A DNA stretch of 64,000 nucleotides from Pyxidicoccus caerfyrddinensis (GCF_010894405.1 NZ_JAAIYA010000039.1:21355-85354); one strand, 5' to 3'; positions 6,906 through 16,256 are shown, counted from the first letter of the stretch. Program-made: numbers and translations. Notes: generated by a model not told the origin, from the sequence alone.

Positions 6906-9053
6906 CTACTTCTTCAGCGCGGCCTCGGTGGCGTGCAGGAGCGCATCCGCGCTCACCGGCGCGCCCGTGGCGTGAATCATCCACTGGTCCGGCGTCACCG
7001 CGCCGTAGGTGGCCATCCGCTCGAACTCGGCGCCCAGCGGGCCGTGCGTCCTCAGGTGTTCTTCAATCTGGAACGCGATGAGGTGCCCCAGCGGATAGTC
7101 CGGCAGGTAGAGCGGGTAGCTGATCATGTGGCTGTAGATGCCCAGCAGCGCCGTGCCCTCCGAGCCCAGCACCGGCGCGTAGTAGCGGTTCCACACGTCC
7201 CGGGAGATGGCCACCACCGCGTCACGCAGCTCCGCGGGCTTCGCGTCCGGATGCTCGTACATCCAGTGCCACACGGCCATGTCCACCAGCGCCACGCCGG
7301 CAATCTCCCACGTCTGCCAGAAGTCGTTCAGCACGCGCTCGCGCTCGGCCGCCGCGTCCGGCTTCCCCAGGCCCAGCAGCTCCAAGTCGCGCGCCTGGAA
7401 CACGAAGGCCAGTGCCTCCGTGAAGGCGCTGTTCGGCACGCCCGTGAGCAGCGTGTGGTCCACCGAGTAGAGGCTGAACACCTGCTCCACGTTGTGCCCG
7501 AACTCGTGCACCGCGATGTTGTAGCCCTTGTAGTTCATGCCCCCCTTCTCCACGCGCGTGCGCAGGTGCGGGAAGTCGCCCCGCCGCAGCGCCTGCTGCG
7601 CATGGCCCGCCCCGCGTGACGCGTCCACCTGGATGCGCGCCGCCAGCCAGCTCGCCTTCTCCCGCGTGAAGCCCAGCCCCTGGAGGATGCGCGGCATGTC
7701 CTTCGCGAAGGCCGCTGCCGTGGGGTAGCGCTTGCGCGTCAGCGCATCCAGCTCCGCCTCCGGCCGCTTCCCTCCCGGCTTGAAGCCCGGGTACCACAGG
7801 TCCTGCGGGCCCAGCTTCCGCCCCAGCCGCGCCTCGATTTCCTTCGCCACGCGCGGCACCACTGGCGACTCCAGCACCTGCGTGAGCAGCGCCTTCACGC
7901 GCTCCTCCGGAATCTCGCGCATCAGCTCGAAGCTGCGCGCAATCCGCGTGGGTGCCACCGGCGAGTACGGGTCCGCCTTGCGCCCCGCCTGGAAGACGGC
8001 CAGCAGGTGCGCGTAGCGCGTGTCCGGCTCCGGGGCCATCTCCGGAGCCCCCTTCGGCTTCGCCTCGCGCGCGGGCGCGTCCTCCTCCACCGTCTCCGGC
8101 GGCGCCACCGTCACCGCGTTCGTCACCGGGTCCCAGTCCAACCGCGGGTTGTCGATGACGGCCGCGGGAATCGTCTGCGTGACGATGCGCTCCATCACCT
8201 GGAGGATCATCCGCTGCTTCGCCATCCCATTCGGGTCCGTGTAGTCGCCCTTGAGCTCGTCGCGCAGGTTCCAGTGGCTGATGAGCCGCAGCCCCTTCGG
8301 GAAGGGCCGGTTCCCCCGTGCATCCACCAGGTGGTGCATCCAGACGTTGTACTCGGCGATGTAGAGGCCGGCCGCGGCGATGACTCGCGACGACTCCTGT
8401 TCAATCTCCGCCGGCACCCGCCGGTTGAAGCGCGACGTCAGCTTCGACTCCGCCCACTGCCGCCGCGTCCACTTCGGGCCCTGCTCCACGCGCTCGGCCA
8501 GCGTGGTGAGCGGGAAGTTGAGCAGCACCACGAAGCCCGCCTTCGCGCGGAACAGGTCCGAGGTGACGTTGGCGGACGGGTCATACGAAGCCAGCAGCGG
8601 CTCCACCGGCAGCAGCGGCCCCAGATCCAGGTCCGAGTACCACTGCAGCTCACGGCCCAGCTCGTTCATGTGTCCGTCGAGCTGCTCGAACAGCCGCTCC
8701 AGCCGCGCGAAGGTGGCATCCAGCGCCTTCGCGTCGGACAGGAACTGCTCGCGGATGAAGGCCGCCGCGTCCCCGTCCCCTTCGTTCCACAGCGCCAGCA
8801 CCTGGTCCACGCCGCGGTCGATGCGCGCGCGCTGCGCCTCGCCGTGCTTCGCGACCAGCTCCGCCTTCAGCGCGGCGGCGTCGAACGAGGACGGCTTCAT
8901 CGCGGGCTCCTGGGACGACGCGGCGGGAGCCGCCGGAGGTGTCGGCTGCACGGCGGGCGCATCCGGTACGGGCCGTGGCGTGGAGCAGCCGAGCATGGCC
9001 AGCAGGGGCAGCAGGTGGGCGCGCGGGGCGCGAGGCTTCTTCGGATTGGGCAC
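6906..9053 (-). CDS. Lipoprotein zinc metallopeptidase, M3-like (HEFGH)
   Basis: A 715-residue enzyme predicted to be anchored in the envelope: positively charged start, hydrophobic stretch and lipobox (LLAMLGC), then a Pro/Ala linker. The zinc motif HEFGH lies at about residues 516-520 (AVHEFGHNVEQ) with a Glu-containing downstream helix (SAFTEALAFVFQARDL), the gluzincin arrangement of M3-type oligopeptidases. The C-terminal half is helical (LPDYPLGHLIAFQIEEHL). The GTG at 9053 was chosen because it gives the lipoprotein signal and has GGAG at 9-base spacing. It lies directly downstream of a second zinc peptidase on the same strand, suggesting a peptide-feeding role in a predator. Confidence 0.82.
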   Translation of the reverse strand: MPNPKKPRAPRAHLLPLLAMLGCSTPRPVPDAPAVQPTPPAAPAASSQEPAMKPSSFDAAALKAELVAKHGEAQRARIDRGVDQVLALWNEGDGDAAAFIREQFLSDAKALDATFARLERLFEQLDGHMNELGRELQWYSDLDLGPLLPVEPLLASYDPSANVTSDLFRAKAGFVVLLNFPLTTLAERVEQGPKWTRRQWAESKLTSRFNRRVPAEIEQESSRVIAAAGLYIAEYNVWMHHLVDARGNRPFPKGLRLISHWNLRDELKGDYTDPNGMAKQRMILQVMERIVTQTIPAAVIDNPRLDWDPVTNAVTVAPPETVEEDAPAREAKPKGAPEMAPEPDTRYAHLLAVFQAGRKADPYSPVAPTRIARSFELMREIPEERVKALLTQVLESPVVPRVAKEIEARLGRKLGPQDLWYPGFKPGGKRPEAELDALTRKRYPTAAAFAKDMPRILQGLGFTREKASWLAARIQVDASRGAGHAQQALRRGDFPHLRTRVEKGGMNYKGYNIAVHEFGHNVEQVFSLYSVDHTLLTGVPNSAFTEALAFVFQARDLELLGLGKPDAAAERERVLNDFWQTWEIAGVALVDMAVWHWMYEHPDAKPAELRDAVVAISRDVWNRYYAPVLGSEGTALLGIYSHMISYPLYLPDYPLGHLIAFQIEEHLRTHGPLGAEFERMATYGAVTPDQWMIHATGAPVSADALLHATEAALKK

Positions 9054-9077
9054 GTTGGGAAGCTCCAGAAACACGAA

Positions 9078-9104
9078 GGGTCCGACCCTCGGCGGGCCGG
9101 ACCC
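9078..9104 (-). terminator. Hairpin downstream of the cold-shock gene remnant
   Basis: Bases 9078-9084 pair with 9098-9104 (7 bp, GC-rich, with further inner pairing). On the minus strand it is followed by TTCGTGTTTC. It probably once ended the cold-shock gene and now ends the M2 peptidase transcript. Confidence 0.55.
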
Positions 9105-9142
9105 CCATGATGCATCAGGAAGTCGTTCGAACGACGCCCGGC

Positions 9143-9181
9143 TCAGGCCGCGCGGACGTTCTGCGCCTGCAGGCCCTTGGC
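9143..9181 (-). pseudogene. 3' tail of a lost cold-shock (CspA-type) gene
   Basis: On the minus strand, in a different frame from the upstream peptidase, the 12 codons just before the TGA at 9145-9143 read AKGLQAQNVRAA. This is the C-terminus of CspA-family proteins (usually RGPKGLQAQNVR plus a short tail). The match begins exactly at the peptidase stop codon, so the rest of the cold-shock gene has been replaced by the peptidase gene. The tail is too short to be functional. The remnant and the hairpin behind it mark a recombination joint. Confidence 0.7.
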
Positions 9182-11121
9182 TACCAGCCGCACTTCTGGC
9201 CCTTGTTCTGCGTCTGGAGCCAGGTGCGCAGCGGGCTGAAGTAGTCCAGCAACGCGGTTGCATCCATCTGCCGCGTGCCCGTCATGGCCTGGAGCGCGTC
9301 CGGCCACGGCTTGCTGGCGCCCAGCTCCAACATGGCCTGGAGCCGCTTGCCGGCCTCCTTGTTCCCGTAGACGGAGCACTCGTGCAGCGGGCCCTTGTAG
9401 CCGGCCGCCTCGCACATGGCCTTGTGGAACTGGAACTGGAGGATGCGCGCGAGGAAGTAGCGCGTGTACGGGACGTTGGCGGGCACGTGGTACTTCGCGC
9501 CCGGGTCGAAGTCCTGCTCGGTGCGCGCCACCGGCGCGGCCACGCCCTGGTACTTCTCACGCAGCGCCCACCAGGCCTTGTTGTAGTCCGCCGGCTGGGT
9601 GCGGCCGGAGAACACCTCCCAGCGCCACTGGTCCACGAGCAGGCCGAACGGCAGGAAGGCCACCTTCTCCAGCGCGTCCTTGAGCTGGAGGTTGATGAGG
9701 TTCTTGTCGTTCTTCGGCACCGACTTCAGCAGGCCGATCTGTTGCAGGTACGCGGGGGTGATGCTCAGCGTGAGCGCGTCGCCGATGGCCTCGTGGAAGC
9801 CGTCGTTGGCGCCGGCCTGATAGAGCACGGGGAGCTTGTAGTAGTACGTGTAGTAGTAGTTGTGGCCCAGCTCGTGGTGGATGGTGATGAGGTCCTCCTC
9901 GGTGGGCTTGATGCACATCTTGATGCGCAGGTCGTTCTCGTAGGTCACGTCCCACGCGCTGGCGTGGCAGACGACCTCGCGGTCCCTCGGCTTGGTGAAC
10001 TGCGAGCGCTCGAAGAAGGTCTGCGGCAGCTCCTTGAGGCCCATGGAGGTGAAGAACTTCTCACCCAGCTTCACCATGCGCATGGGGTCGTAGTTCTGCT
10101 TCTTCAGCTCGGCGTCCACGTCCAGGCTGGCCTGGCCGGGGAAGGGCTCCACCAGCGGGTAGATGTTGTTCCACTCCTGCGCCCACATGTTGCCGAGCAG
10201 GTGCGCGGGGATGGGCTTGCCGGCGGGCACCTTGCCCTCGCCGTACTGCTTCGCGAGGCGGCCGCGCACGTAGCAGTGCAGCTCGTCGTAGAGGGGCTTC
10301 ACCTGGCCCCACAGGCGCTGGGCCTCCTTCTCGAACTCGGCGGGCGGCATGTCGTACGACGAGCGCCAGAGCGTGCCCAGGTCGTTGAAGCCGATGTCCT
10401 GCGCGCCCTCGTTGGAGATGGACACCAGGCGCTCGAACAGCGGGCGCATGGGACGGGAGATGCCGTGCCAGCCCTGCCACGCGTCGAGCAGCTCGTCGTA
10501 GTTGTGGCTCTCGGCGATGACCTCGGACAGTTCCTCCAGGTCGCGGCACTTCCCCTTGCCGTCCTTGCCGCAGTACTTGCCCTTGCCGTACATGCCCTCG
10601 AGCTTCGCGGCGATGGCGGCCAGCTCCGCGCGCTTCTGCGCGTCCGACGGCGCGGGCAGCGCCTGGGACACCTTGAGCAGGTGCAGCATGCGCGCGGAGT
10701 CCGCGTCCAGCTGCACGCCCTCGAAGCGGCGCGCGCCCTTGATGGCGCCGTTGACGTACGCCAACACCTCTTCGTTGATGGTGGCGGCGTTCCGCTCGGT
10801 GTCGTCGGTGATGTACGTGTTCTTGATCCACTCGGCGGTGGCCTGCTTCGTCCACAGCTTCTTCAGGTCCGCGTTGACCTTCTCGGCGAACTGCTTCGCC
10901 TCGTCGGGTGTGGCCTGGGACGTGGCGGCCGCCGGTTGAGCGGTGGCGCCAGCCTGGGAGGCGGCGCCAGCCTGGGAAGCAGCGGCCGCAGGCGCGGACT
11001 CGCCGGTGGCCGGGGTCTCACGCGTCACTTGCGAGTCCTGGGCACAGCCCAGGAAGGCGGGCAGCGCGACGGCCGCCAGGACCGTGCGCAGCAGGGGGTG
11101 CAGGGGAGTTTTCCGGGTCAT
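9181..11121 (-). CDS. M2-family peptidyl-dipeptidase (ACE-like), lipoprotein
   Basis: A 646-residue zinc dipeptidyl carboxypeptidase related to angiotensin-converting enzyme. Lipoprotein signal with lipobox ALPAFLGC, then an Ala/Gln-rich linker containing short ASQAGA repeats. HELGH at about residues 416-420 (TIHHELGHNYYYTYY) and the downstream EAIGDALTLS glutamate form the zinc site. Typical M2 stretches include AWDVTYENDLRIKMC (a D-F-R-x-K-M-C variant), VPYTRYFLARILQFQFHKAMC and HECSVYGNKEAGKRL. The end is fused to the cold-shock remnant. The ATG at 11121 gives the signal peptide; no strong ribosome-binding site is seen. Confidence 0.92.
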   Translation of the reverse strand: MTRKTPLHPLLRTVLAAVALPAFLGCAQDSQVTRETPATGESAPAAAASQAGAASQAGATAQPAAATSQATPDEAKQFAEKVNADLKKLWTKQATAEWIKNTYITDDTERNAATINEEVLAYVNGAIKGARRFEGVQLDADSARMLHLLKVSQALPAPSDAQKRAELAAIAAKLEGMYGKGKYCGKDGKGKCRDLEELSEVIAESHNYDELLDAWQGWHGISRPMRPLFERLVSISNEGAQDIGFNDLGTLWRSSYDMPPAEFEKEAQRLWGQVKPLYDELHCYVRGRLAKQYGEGKVPAGKPIPAHLLGNMWAQEWNNIYPLVEPFPGQASLDVDAELKKQNYDPMRMVKLGEKFFTSMGLKELPQTFFERSQFTKPRDREVVCHASAWDVTYENDLRIKMCIKPTEEDLITIHHELGHNYYYTYYYKLPVLYQAGANDGFHEAIGDALTLSITPAYLQQIGLLKSVPKNDKNLINLQLKDALEKVAFLPFGLLVDQWRWEVFSGRTQPADYNKAWWALREKYQGVAAPVARTEQDFDPGAKYHVPANVPYTRYFLARILQFQFHKAMCEAAGYKGPLHECSVYGNKEAGKRLQAMLELGASKPWPDALQAMTGTRQMDATALLDYFSPLRTWLQTQNKGQKCGW

Positions 11122-11323
11122 GGGGGCGGACCGTAGAAGAACCGCCGTCCGATGACACCCCGAAAAGTAGGACTCCGTCAGGGAGCCGTCGTGCACTGTT
11201 CTCTCGACGAGTTGCGCCAACGCCGAGCGTCAGCCCGACATGACACGCGGGCCCGGCCGGGCAGCGTGCGAGCACTCCGGCCCCGCCCTCCCTCGCGCCC
11301 ACGCCGCGTTACAGCTTCCCTCC

Positions 11324-12424
11324 ATGCTGCTGGGACACACGCAGGACCCGCTCTGGCCGGCCCCTCTGGAAGCGGTGGAGGACGCCCGCCTCTTCCTGCG
11401 CGAGCAGGCCGGGCGGCGCGTGCTGGTGGCACCGCACACGGACGTGGATGGCCTCACTTCCGGCGTGCTGGCGCTTCGCGCGCTGGAGGCCATCGGCGCC
11501 CGCCCACTGGCACGGGTTCCCGGCAAAGGAGAGCGCGCCCACTCGCCGGCCTTCCAGGAGCGGCTGCGCGCGGGCTCGCACGACGCGCTGGTGGTGCTCG
11601 ATATGGGCAGCCGCGGCGCTCCCATCGTCCCTGAATTGCCGACGCTCGTGGTGGACCACCACGCGTCCGACGCCTTCCCTCCCGGAGCGCAGGTGCTGAG
11701 CGCGCACAGGCATGAGCCCACCGCCAACAGCAGCCTGCTGACGTACGTGCTGGTGTCTCCGCTGGTGGTGCCCGGGCCGCTGGAGTGGCTGGCGGTGTTG
11801 GGCACGGTGGCGGCCCTGGGAGCGACAGCGCCGATGCCGTTCCTCAAGGACGCGCTCAAGCGCGCGGGGCGCAAGGCGGTGACGGAGTCGGTGGCGCTGC
11901 TGAACGCGGCGCGGCGCTCGTCGCGGTTCGCCGCACCGCAGGCGCTGGAGGTGCTGCTGCGCGCCGGGAGCGCGGCGGACATCGCCGAGGGACGCGTGCC
12001 CGGCGTGGACGTGCTGCACGACTGCCGGCTGGAGGTGCAGCGCGAGGTGGCCCGGTGCGCGAAGACACCGCCGCGCCTCGCGGGCAACGTGGCGCTGCTG
12101 CTGTTCAGCTCCGAGGCACAGGTGCACCCGCTGGTCGCCGTGCGCTGGGCACAGCGCCTGCCCGAGCACATCGTCATCGCCGCCAACGCGGGCTACCTGC
12201 CGGGCCAGGTCAACTTCGCCATGCGCAGCCGGGCCCCCGTGGACCTGATTGCCTTCTTGAAGGGGCTGAACCTGCCGCCCATGGGCGAGGAGTTCGCCCA
12301 CGGCCATGCGCGCGCCATGGGAGGCAGCCTGTCGCAGGAGGACTTCATCCGCTTCGCCGACGCGGTGGGCTTTCGCGGGCTGCGCACCTTCGACGTGGAA
12401 CGCCGGGGCGCCTTCCCCGGCTGA
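11324..12424 (+). CDS. DHH/DHHA1-family phosphoesterase
   Basis: A 366-residue cytoplasmic protein. The N-terminal DHH domain shows VAPHTDVDGLTSGVLALRAL (DxD metal motif), VVLDMGSRGAP and VVDHHASD (the DHH motif). The C-terminus has GYLPGQVNFAMRSRAPVDL and GGSLSQEDF, matching the DHHA1 GG-type substrate site. Such enzymes act on nucleic-acid ends or small nucleotides (RecJ, nanoRNase, c-di-nucleotide phosphodiesterase); which of these applies cannot be told here. At this size it is a RecJ-like single-domain pair rather than full RecJ. The region upstream is shared with the divergent M2 gene. Confidence 0.85.
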   Translation: MLLGHTQDPLWPAPLEAVEDARLFLREQAGRRVLVAPHTDVDGLTSGVLALRALEAIGARPLARVPGKGERAHSPAFQERLRAGSHDALVVLDMGSRGAPIVPELPTLVVDHHASDAFPPGAQVLSAHRHEPTANSSLLTYVLVSPLVVPGPLEWLAVLGTVAALGATAPMPFLKDALKRAGRKAVTESVALLNAARRSSRFAAPQALEVLLRAGSAADIAEGRVPGVDVLHDCRLEVQREVARCAKTPPRLAGNVALLLFSSEAQVHPLVAVRWAQRLPEHIVIAANAGYLPGQVNFAMRSRAPVDLIAFLKGLNLPPMGEEFAHGHARAMGGSLSQEDFIRFADAVGFRGLRTFDVERRGAFPG

Positions 12425-12444
12425 TGCGATATGACGGAGGCGTG

Positions 12445-13011
12445 ATGCCCCGTCCGCGCCTCTTCCTCTCCGCCCTCGTCGCCGTCATCTCCCTCTCCGC
12501 CTGCGACTCCACGGAGCCCGAGCCGGAGCCGACGTCCCAGGGCTGCGAGCAGTTCGACTTCCCCCTGTCCGCACAGACCGAGAACCGCCACCTCAGCTCG
12601 TGCAGCAGCAGCGCGTGCGGCTCCGGGGACACCGCGTCCGAGAACCCGCCGAGCTCCGGCCTGCACTGCGGCAGCGTGGCCCGATGCGGCGTGTACACGG
12701 AGCCCATCTCGCGCTGTCTCTACATCCACAACCTGGAGCACGGGCACGCGGTGTTCCTCTACAACTGCCCGGAGGGCTGCCCGGACGAGGTGGCGAAGCT
12801 CGAGGCCGCGGCGGCCTCGGTGGCGACGGGCTCCAATGGCATCCGCCGCGCGGTGGTGGCGCAGGACCCGCTGCTGCCGAACCGCGTGGCCGCGCTGCTG
12901 TGGCGGCGTGCGTACGTGACGGACACCGCGGACCCGGAAGCCCTGCGGTGCCTGCTGGAGCACCAGGACGTCGACGCCCCCGAGCCGGGCCTCGCGTGCC
13001 CCGGCCTCTGA
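12445..13011 (+). CDS. DUF3105 lipoprotein
   Basis: A 188-residue protein with signal and lipobox ISLSAC, then a domain with CLYIHNLEHGHAVFLYNCP, the DUF3105 signature (H-N-x-E-H-G), and a further Cys pattern suggesting disulphides. Function of the family is unknown. The ATG at 12445 follows GGAGG (12436-12440). Upstream in-frame starts at 12424, overlapping the DHH stop, are possible, so the two genes may be translationally coupled. Confidence 0.82.
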   Translation: MPRPRLFLSALVAVISLSACDSTEPEPEPTSQGCEQFDFPLSAQTENRHLSSCSSSACGSGDTASENPPSSGLHCGSVARCGVYTEPISRCLYIHNLEHGHAVFLYNCPEGCPDEVAKLEAAAASVATGSNGIRRAVVAQDPLLPNRVAALLWRRAYVTDTADPEALRCLLEHQDVDAPEPGLACPGL

Positions 13012-13230
13012 GCCAGCGTCCTTCTCAGCACACCTGTCTCGGCCTCCAGTCGGAGAGGCTCCCCGACTGACCTCGAGCGCCCTCGCGGGCGAGTGAATGT
13101 CCGCCTGCCCTGCGTCGTCACGAGCAGGTGTTCGGCCGCGGGCTCATGGGGCAGGCGAGGCGGTTGGAATGTCGGCACCTGCCCCGGCGGGCGGCGTGCG
13201 ATACGCCCGCCGTTTGTAATCCAGGGTGCC

Positions 13231-15138
13231 ATGAGAACGAACCTTCGACGCGCCCTCACGGCGCTGATGACCCTCTTCGCCCTCGCCTCCGCCCCCGCGC
13301 TCGCGCAATCAGCGACCGGCGTGAAGGGGCCCGTCCCCCCGGGGCTCCCCAACCGGCTGCTCGTCGGACTCTTCGAGGAGGCCGGGCAGAACTGGATGCG
13401 CGACAGCGGCGTGCCCTGGGACGTGCGCTACCGGTACTTCACCAAGGGCTGGGTGGATAACTGGGGCTGGGGCCCGTACGACGGCGCCTGGGGCGCGACC
13501 TTCCTGCAGGAGTCGTTCACCCAGGGCTACATCGCGGCCCCCGTCTTCTATCAACTCTTCTCCGAGCCCGGCGGTGGCGAGGGCGAGTCGCTCGCCAAGG
13601 TGCAGAACGCCACCACCATGCGCAGCTACTTCAACGACGTGAAGCTGCTGATGCAGCGCGCGAAGGAGCACGGCAAGCCCGTGCTCGTCCTCATCGAGCC
13701 GGACGCGTTCGGCCTGCTCCAGTTCCAGACGAACTCGAATCCCAACGCGTACGCCGCTGTGGCGGCCACCGGCATGCCCGAATTGGCGAGCCTCCCCAAC
13801 ACCGTCGCGGGCTGGGGCCTGGCGTTCCTCCAGCTGCGCAAGGCCGTGGGCGCGAACAACGTCATCCTCGGCATCCACGTGTCCGCGTGGGCCAGCGGCA
13901 AGGACATCTCCTGCTGCTCGGTGACGGACCCGCTCCAGCCCGAGGTGGACAAGGTCGTCAACTTCCTCAAGCCGATGGGCCTGGGCCCCAACACCACCGG
14001 CGCCACCTACGACGTGCTCGTGGGCGACCCGCTCGACCGCGACGCGGACTTCTACAAGCTCACGCGCGGCCAGGATGTCTGGTGGGACGCGAGCGACCTC
14101 GCCTCGATTTCCTCGCGCTCCTTCAATCGCTACGCGGAGTGGCTGCGGCTGTTCAACGCGTCCAGCGGCAAGCGCTGGGTGCTGTGGCAGATTCCGCTCG
14201 GCAACGCCAACCACCGCAACATCAACAACGACGGCTCGGCGCGCGCGGGCTACCGCGACAACCGGCCGGAGTACTTCTTCGGGACGCTGGGCGATTTGCA
14301 CCGGAGGAAGTTCGCCAACTCGGGTGTCATCGCCCTGCTCTTCGGCGCGGGCGCCGGCGGGCAGAGCTCGTACCAGAATGACCAGGCCACGGATGGACAG
14401 CCGTACGTCCGCAGCCGCGCCGGGAGCTTCCTGTCGGCTGGCGGCCTGACACTGCCTGCCGTGGGCACCACCCTACCCCTGCCTGGCAGCGGGACGGATG
14501 CGGGCACTCCGGGCGGAACGGATGCCGGAACGGGTGGCGGCACCGACGCGGGGACTGGCGACGGTGGCACCGACGGCGGTACGGATGCGGGAACTCGCGA
14601 CGGCGGCACCGGCGGCACCGACGCGGGCACCCGCGGAGACGCTGGCACGGACGCGGGCACCGGTGGCGGCACGGACGCGGGCACCGGTGGTGGCACGACG
14701 CGCGGCTACGGGTTCGAGTCTGGCACCGAGCAGTGGGCCGCTTCCGGTGGTCAGCTCAAGCCGGTGAGTTCCTCCACGGCGCGCGCCTATGCGGGAACGC
14801 GCTCGCTCGCGGTGCCCTTCAGCGGCACGTCAGGTACCGGCGTCGCGGTGGTCACGAATGCGTCCGTCCCTCGTGGAGCGACTGTCACGTTCCGCGTGTG
14901 GATTCCCTCGGGCAGCCGCATCACCGCCATCCAGCCCTTCGCGCTGGAAGGGGCCGCGGGCGGCTGGCGCTACACCGGGAAGTGGACTGGCATCTCCAGC
15001 CTCCAGGCCAATGCCTGGAACACCGTGACGGTGACGCTGCCGTCCGCGAGCACCACGCCCCTGTTCCAGTTGGGCGTGGAGTTCACCACCAGCGGGAGCT
15101 GGACCGGCACGGCGTATCTCGACGGCATCTCCTGGTAG
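13231..15138 (+). CDS. Secreted TIM-barrel-like protein with TDAGT linker and C-terminal beta-sandwich
   Basis: A 635-residue secreted protein. Residues 1-25 are a signal peptide ending ALAQ. Residues about 40-400 look like a glycoside-hydrolase-type barrel: VLVLIEPDAFGLL and TYDVLVGDPLDRDADFY place acidic residues at strand ends, and WVLWQIPLGNANHRN is a late strand. Residues about 420-490 are a low-complexity linker of GTDAGT/GGTDAG units. Residues about 495-635 are a jelly-roll resembling carbohydrate-binding modules (GYGFESGTEQWAASGG, TAYLDGISW). The architecture suggests a polysaccharide-degrading or binding enzyme, but I could not assign a GH family or prove catalytic residues. Confidence 0.68.
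   Translation: MRTNLRRALTALMTLFALASAPALAQSATGVKGPVPPGLPNRLLVGLFEEAGQNWMRDSGVPWDVRYRYFTKGWVDNWGWGPYDGAWGATFLQESFTQGYIAAPVFYQLFSEPGGGEGESLAKVQNATTMRSYFNDVKLLMQRAKEHGKPVLVLIEPDAFGLLQFQTNSNPNAYAAVAATGMPELASLPNTVAGWGLAFLQLRKAVGANNVILGIHVSAWASGKDISCCSVTDPLQPEVDKVVNFLKPMGLGPNTTGATYDVLVGDPLDRDADFYKLTRGQDVWWDASDLASISSRSFNRYAEWLRLFNASSGKRWVLWQIPLGNANHRNINNDGSARAGYRDNRPEYFFGTLGDLHRRKFANSGVIALLFGAGAGGQSSYQNDQATDGQPYVRSRAGSFLSAGGLTLPAVGTTLPLPGSGTDAGTPGGTDAGTGGGTDAGTGDGGTDGGTDAGTRDGGTGGTDAGTRGDAGTDAGTGGGTDAGTGGGTTRGYGFESGTEQWAASGGQLKPVSSSTARAYAGTRSLAVPFSGTSGTGVAVVTNASVPRGATVTFRVWIPSGSRITAIQPFALEGAAGGWRYTGKWTGISSLQANAWNTVTVTLPSASTTPLFQLGVEFTTSGSWTGTAYLDGISW
14494..14697 (+). repeat. Coding repeat for Gly-Thr-Asp-Ala-Gly linker
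   Basis: Short imperfect units of about 12-21 bases encode GTDAGT, GGTDAG and GDGGTDGG. This is a flexible spacer between catalytic and binding domains, of a kind common in myxobacterial exported proteins. Confidence 0.85.
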
Positions 15139-15156
15139 TCCCGCAGATGCCGTTCA

Positions 15157-15183
15157 CCCCTCCCTCGTCACGCGAGGGAGGGG
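15157..15183. terminator. Bidirectional hairpin between convergent genes
   Basis: Perfect 11-bp stem (15157-15167 with 15173-15183) with a 5-base loop, between the plus-strand secreted protein gene and the minus-strand LysR gene. There is no long T tract. Confidence 0.7.
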
Positions 15184-15190
15184 CCTTCCC

Positions 15191-16141
15191 TCACCGCCTT
15201 CGCGGCGGACGCGAGCCACTGCCCGTCCGTTCCGCGGACAGCCGCTGTGCCGCGTCCTCCCGTGCCACGTCCACGAAGGCCCTGAGCGCGGGGGACACCT
15301 GGGCCCGGCTGGGGAAGTACAGGAAGAGGCCCGACACATGGGCCGCGTAGGGCTCGAGGACCACGCGCAGAGCGCCTCGCCGCAGCTCGGCCTCCAGCTG
15401 CGGCTCGAACAGGTAGGCGAGCCCCATGCCCGCCTCGGCCATGTCGCGAATCAGCTCCCCGTTATTGGTGGCAATCGGCCCGCGCACCGGGATGCGCCAG
15501 CTCTGCTTCCCGCGCTCCAGCTCCCACTGGTAGTGCCCTCCCGTCGTCTCCGAGCGGATGCAGATGCAGTCGTGCGTCAGCAGGTCCTTCGGCGTCTCCG
15601 GCGTCCCCCTCCGTTCCAGGTACGCGGGTGAAGCGACGACGACGAACCGGGCCGCTCCGTACAGCCGGACCTGGACCATGTCGCGCTCGATGGACTCGTC
15701 CATGCGGATGCCCGCATCGAGCCCCTCCGCCACGATGTCCACGAACCGGTTCTGGACGTTGACCTCCACCTCCATCTTCGGGTGCCGCGCCAGCAGCCGG
15801 GGCAACAGCGGCTTGATGATGAACGGCACCGCGAGCGACGGCACCGACAGCCGGACCCTGCCCGTGACTTCCCCCGGCTGGGCCGAGGCCGTCTTCAGCG
15901 CCTCGAGCGCCTGGTCCACCGCCGGCCCCGCGTTCTCCAGCAGCCGCCGCCCCGCTTCCGTCAGCGCCACGCTGCGAGAAGTCCTGGTGAGCAGGGCGAC
16001 GCCCAGACGCTCCTCCAGCTGACGAACGGACTGACTCAGCGCCGACGCGGAGACTCCGAGCTCCACGGCGGCCGCGGTGAAGTTGCGCCGGCGAGCGACC
16101 TCGAGGAACGCATTCAGGGCATTCAGGGGCGTATTGGCCAT
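15191..16141 (-). CDS. LysR-family transcriptional regulator
   Basis: A 316-residue regulator. Winged helix-turn-helix at residues 1-65 (LNALNAFLEVARRRNFTAAA, LGVSASALSQSVRQLEERLG, LLTRTSRSVALTEAG), then a periplasmic-binding-type effector domain (GRVRLSVPSLAVPF, GLDAGIRMDESIERDMV, HDCICIRSETTGG). It belongs to the large subgroup that controls a divergent oxidoreductase. Here the divergent neighbour is an alcohol dehydrogenase whose start is 115 bases away, so it probably regulates that gene and itself from the shared gap. Confidence 0.95.
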   Translation of the reverse strand: MANTPLNALNAFLEVARRRNFTAAAVELGVSASALSQSVRQLEERLGVALLTRTSRSVALTEAGRRLLENAGPAVDQALEALKTASAQPGEVTGRVRLSVPSLAVPFIIKPLLPRLLARHPKMEVEVNVQNRFVDIVAEGLDAGIRMDESIERDMVQVRLYGAARFVVVASPAYLERRGTPETPKDLLTHDCICIRSETTGGHYQWELERGKQSWRIPVRGPIATNNGELIRDMAEAGMGLAYLFEPQLEAELRRGALRVVLEPYAAHVSGLFLYFPSRAQVSPALRAFVDVAREDAAQRLSAERTGSGSRPPRRR

Positions 16142-16256
16142 CGTGAAGAATTCCTAAACGACCCATGCGAATCACGCCAGTTTCGAATGGCCTTCACGGG
16201 GCGCATATCTCAGGGCCGTTCACGAACCGGTTCCCAACGCCCTGATGGAGTCCCCC
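16142..16256. promoter_or_regulatory. Divergent LysR/alcohol dehydrogenase control region
   Basis: A 115-base gap between divergent starts. LysR proteins usually bind a T-N11-A site in such gaps. The relatively AT-rich stretch GAAGAATTCCTAAACGACCC (16144-16163) next to the LysR start is the likeliest promoter or operator area. The exact operator was not resolved. Confidence 0.45.

Noticed and set aside
8380..11136. A 918-residue open frame on the plus strand across both peptidase genes
   Set aside because: It is antisense to two well-supported zinc peptidases and has a repetitive Leu/Val/Arg/Gly composition typical of a shadow frame.
11122..11220. N-terminal extension of the M2 peptidase (reading MAQLVERTV...)
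   Set aside because: The extension would bury the lipoprotein signal peptide, has no ribosome-binding site, and the DNA does not fold as a tRNA as such readings sometimes do.
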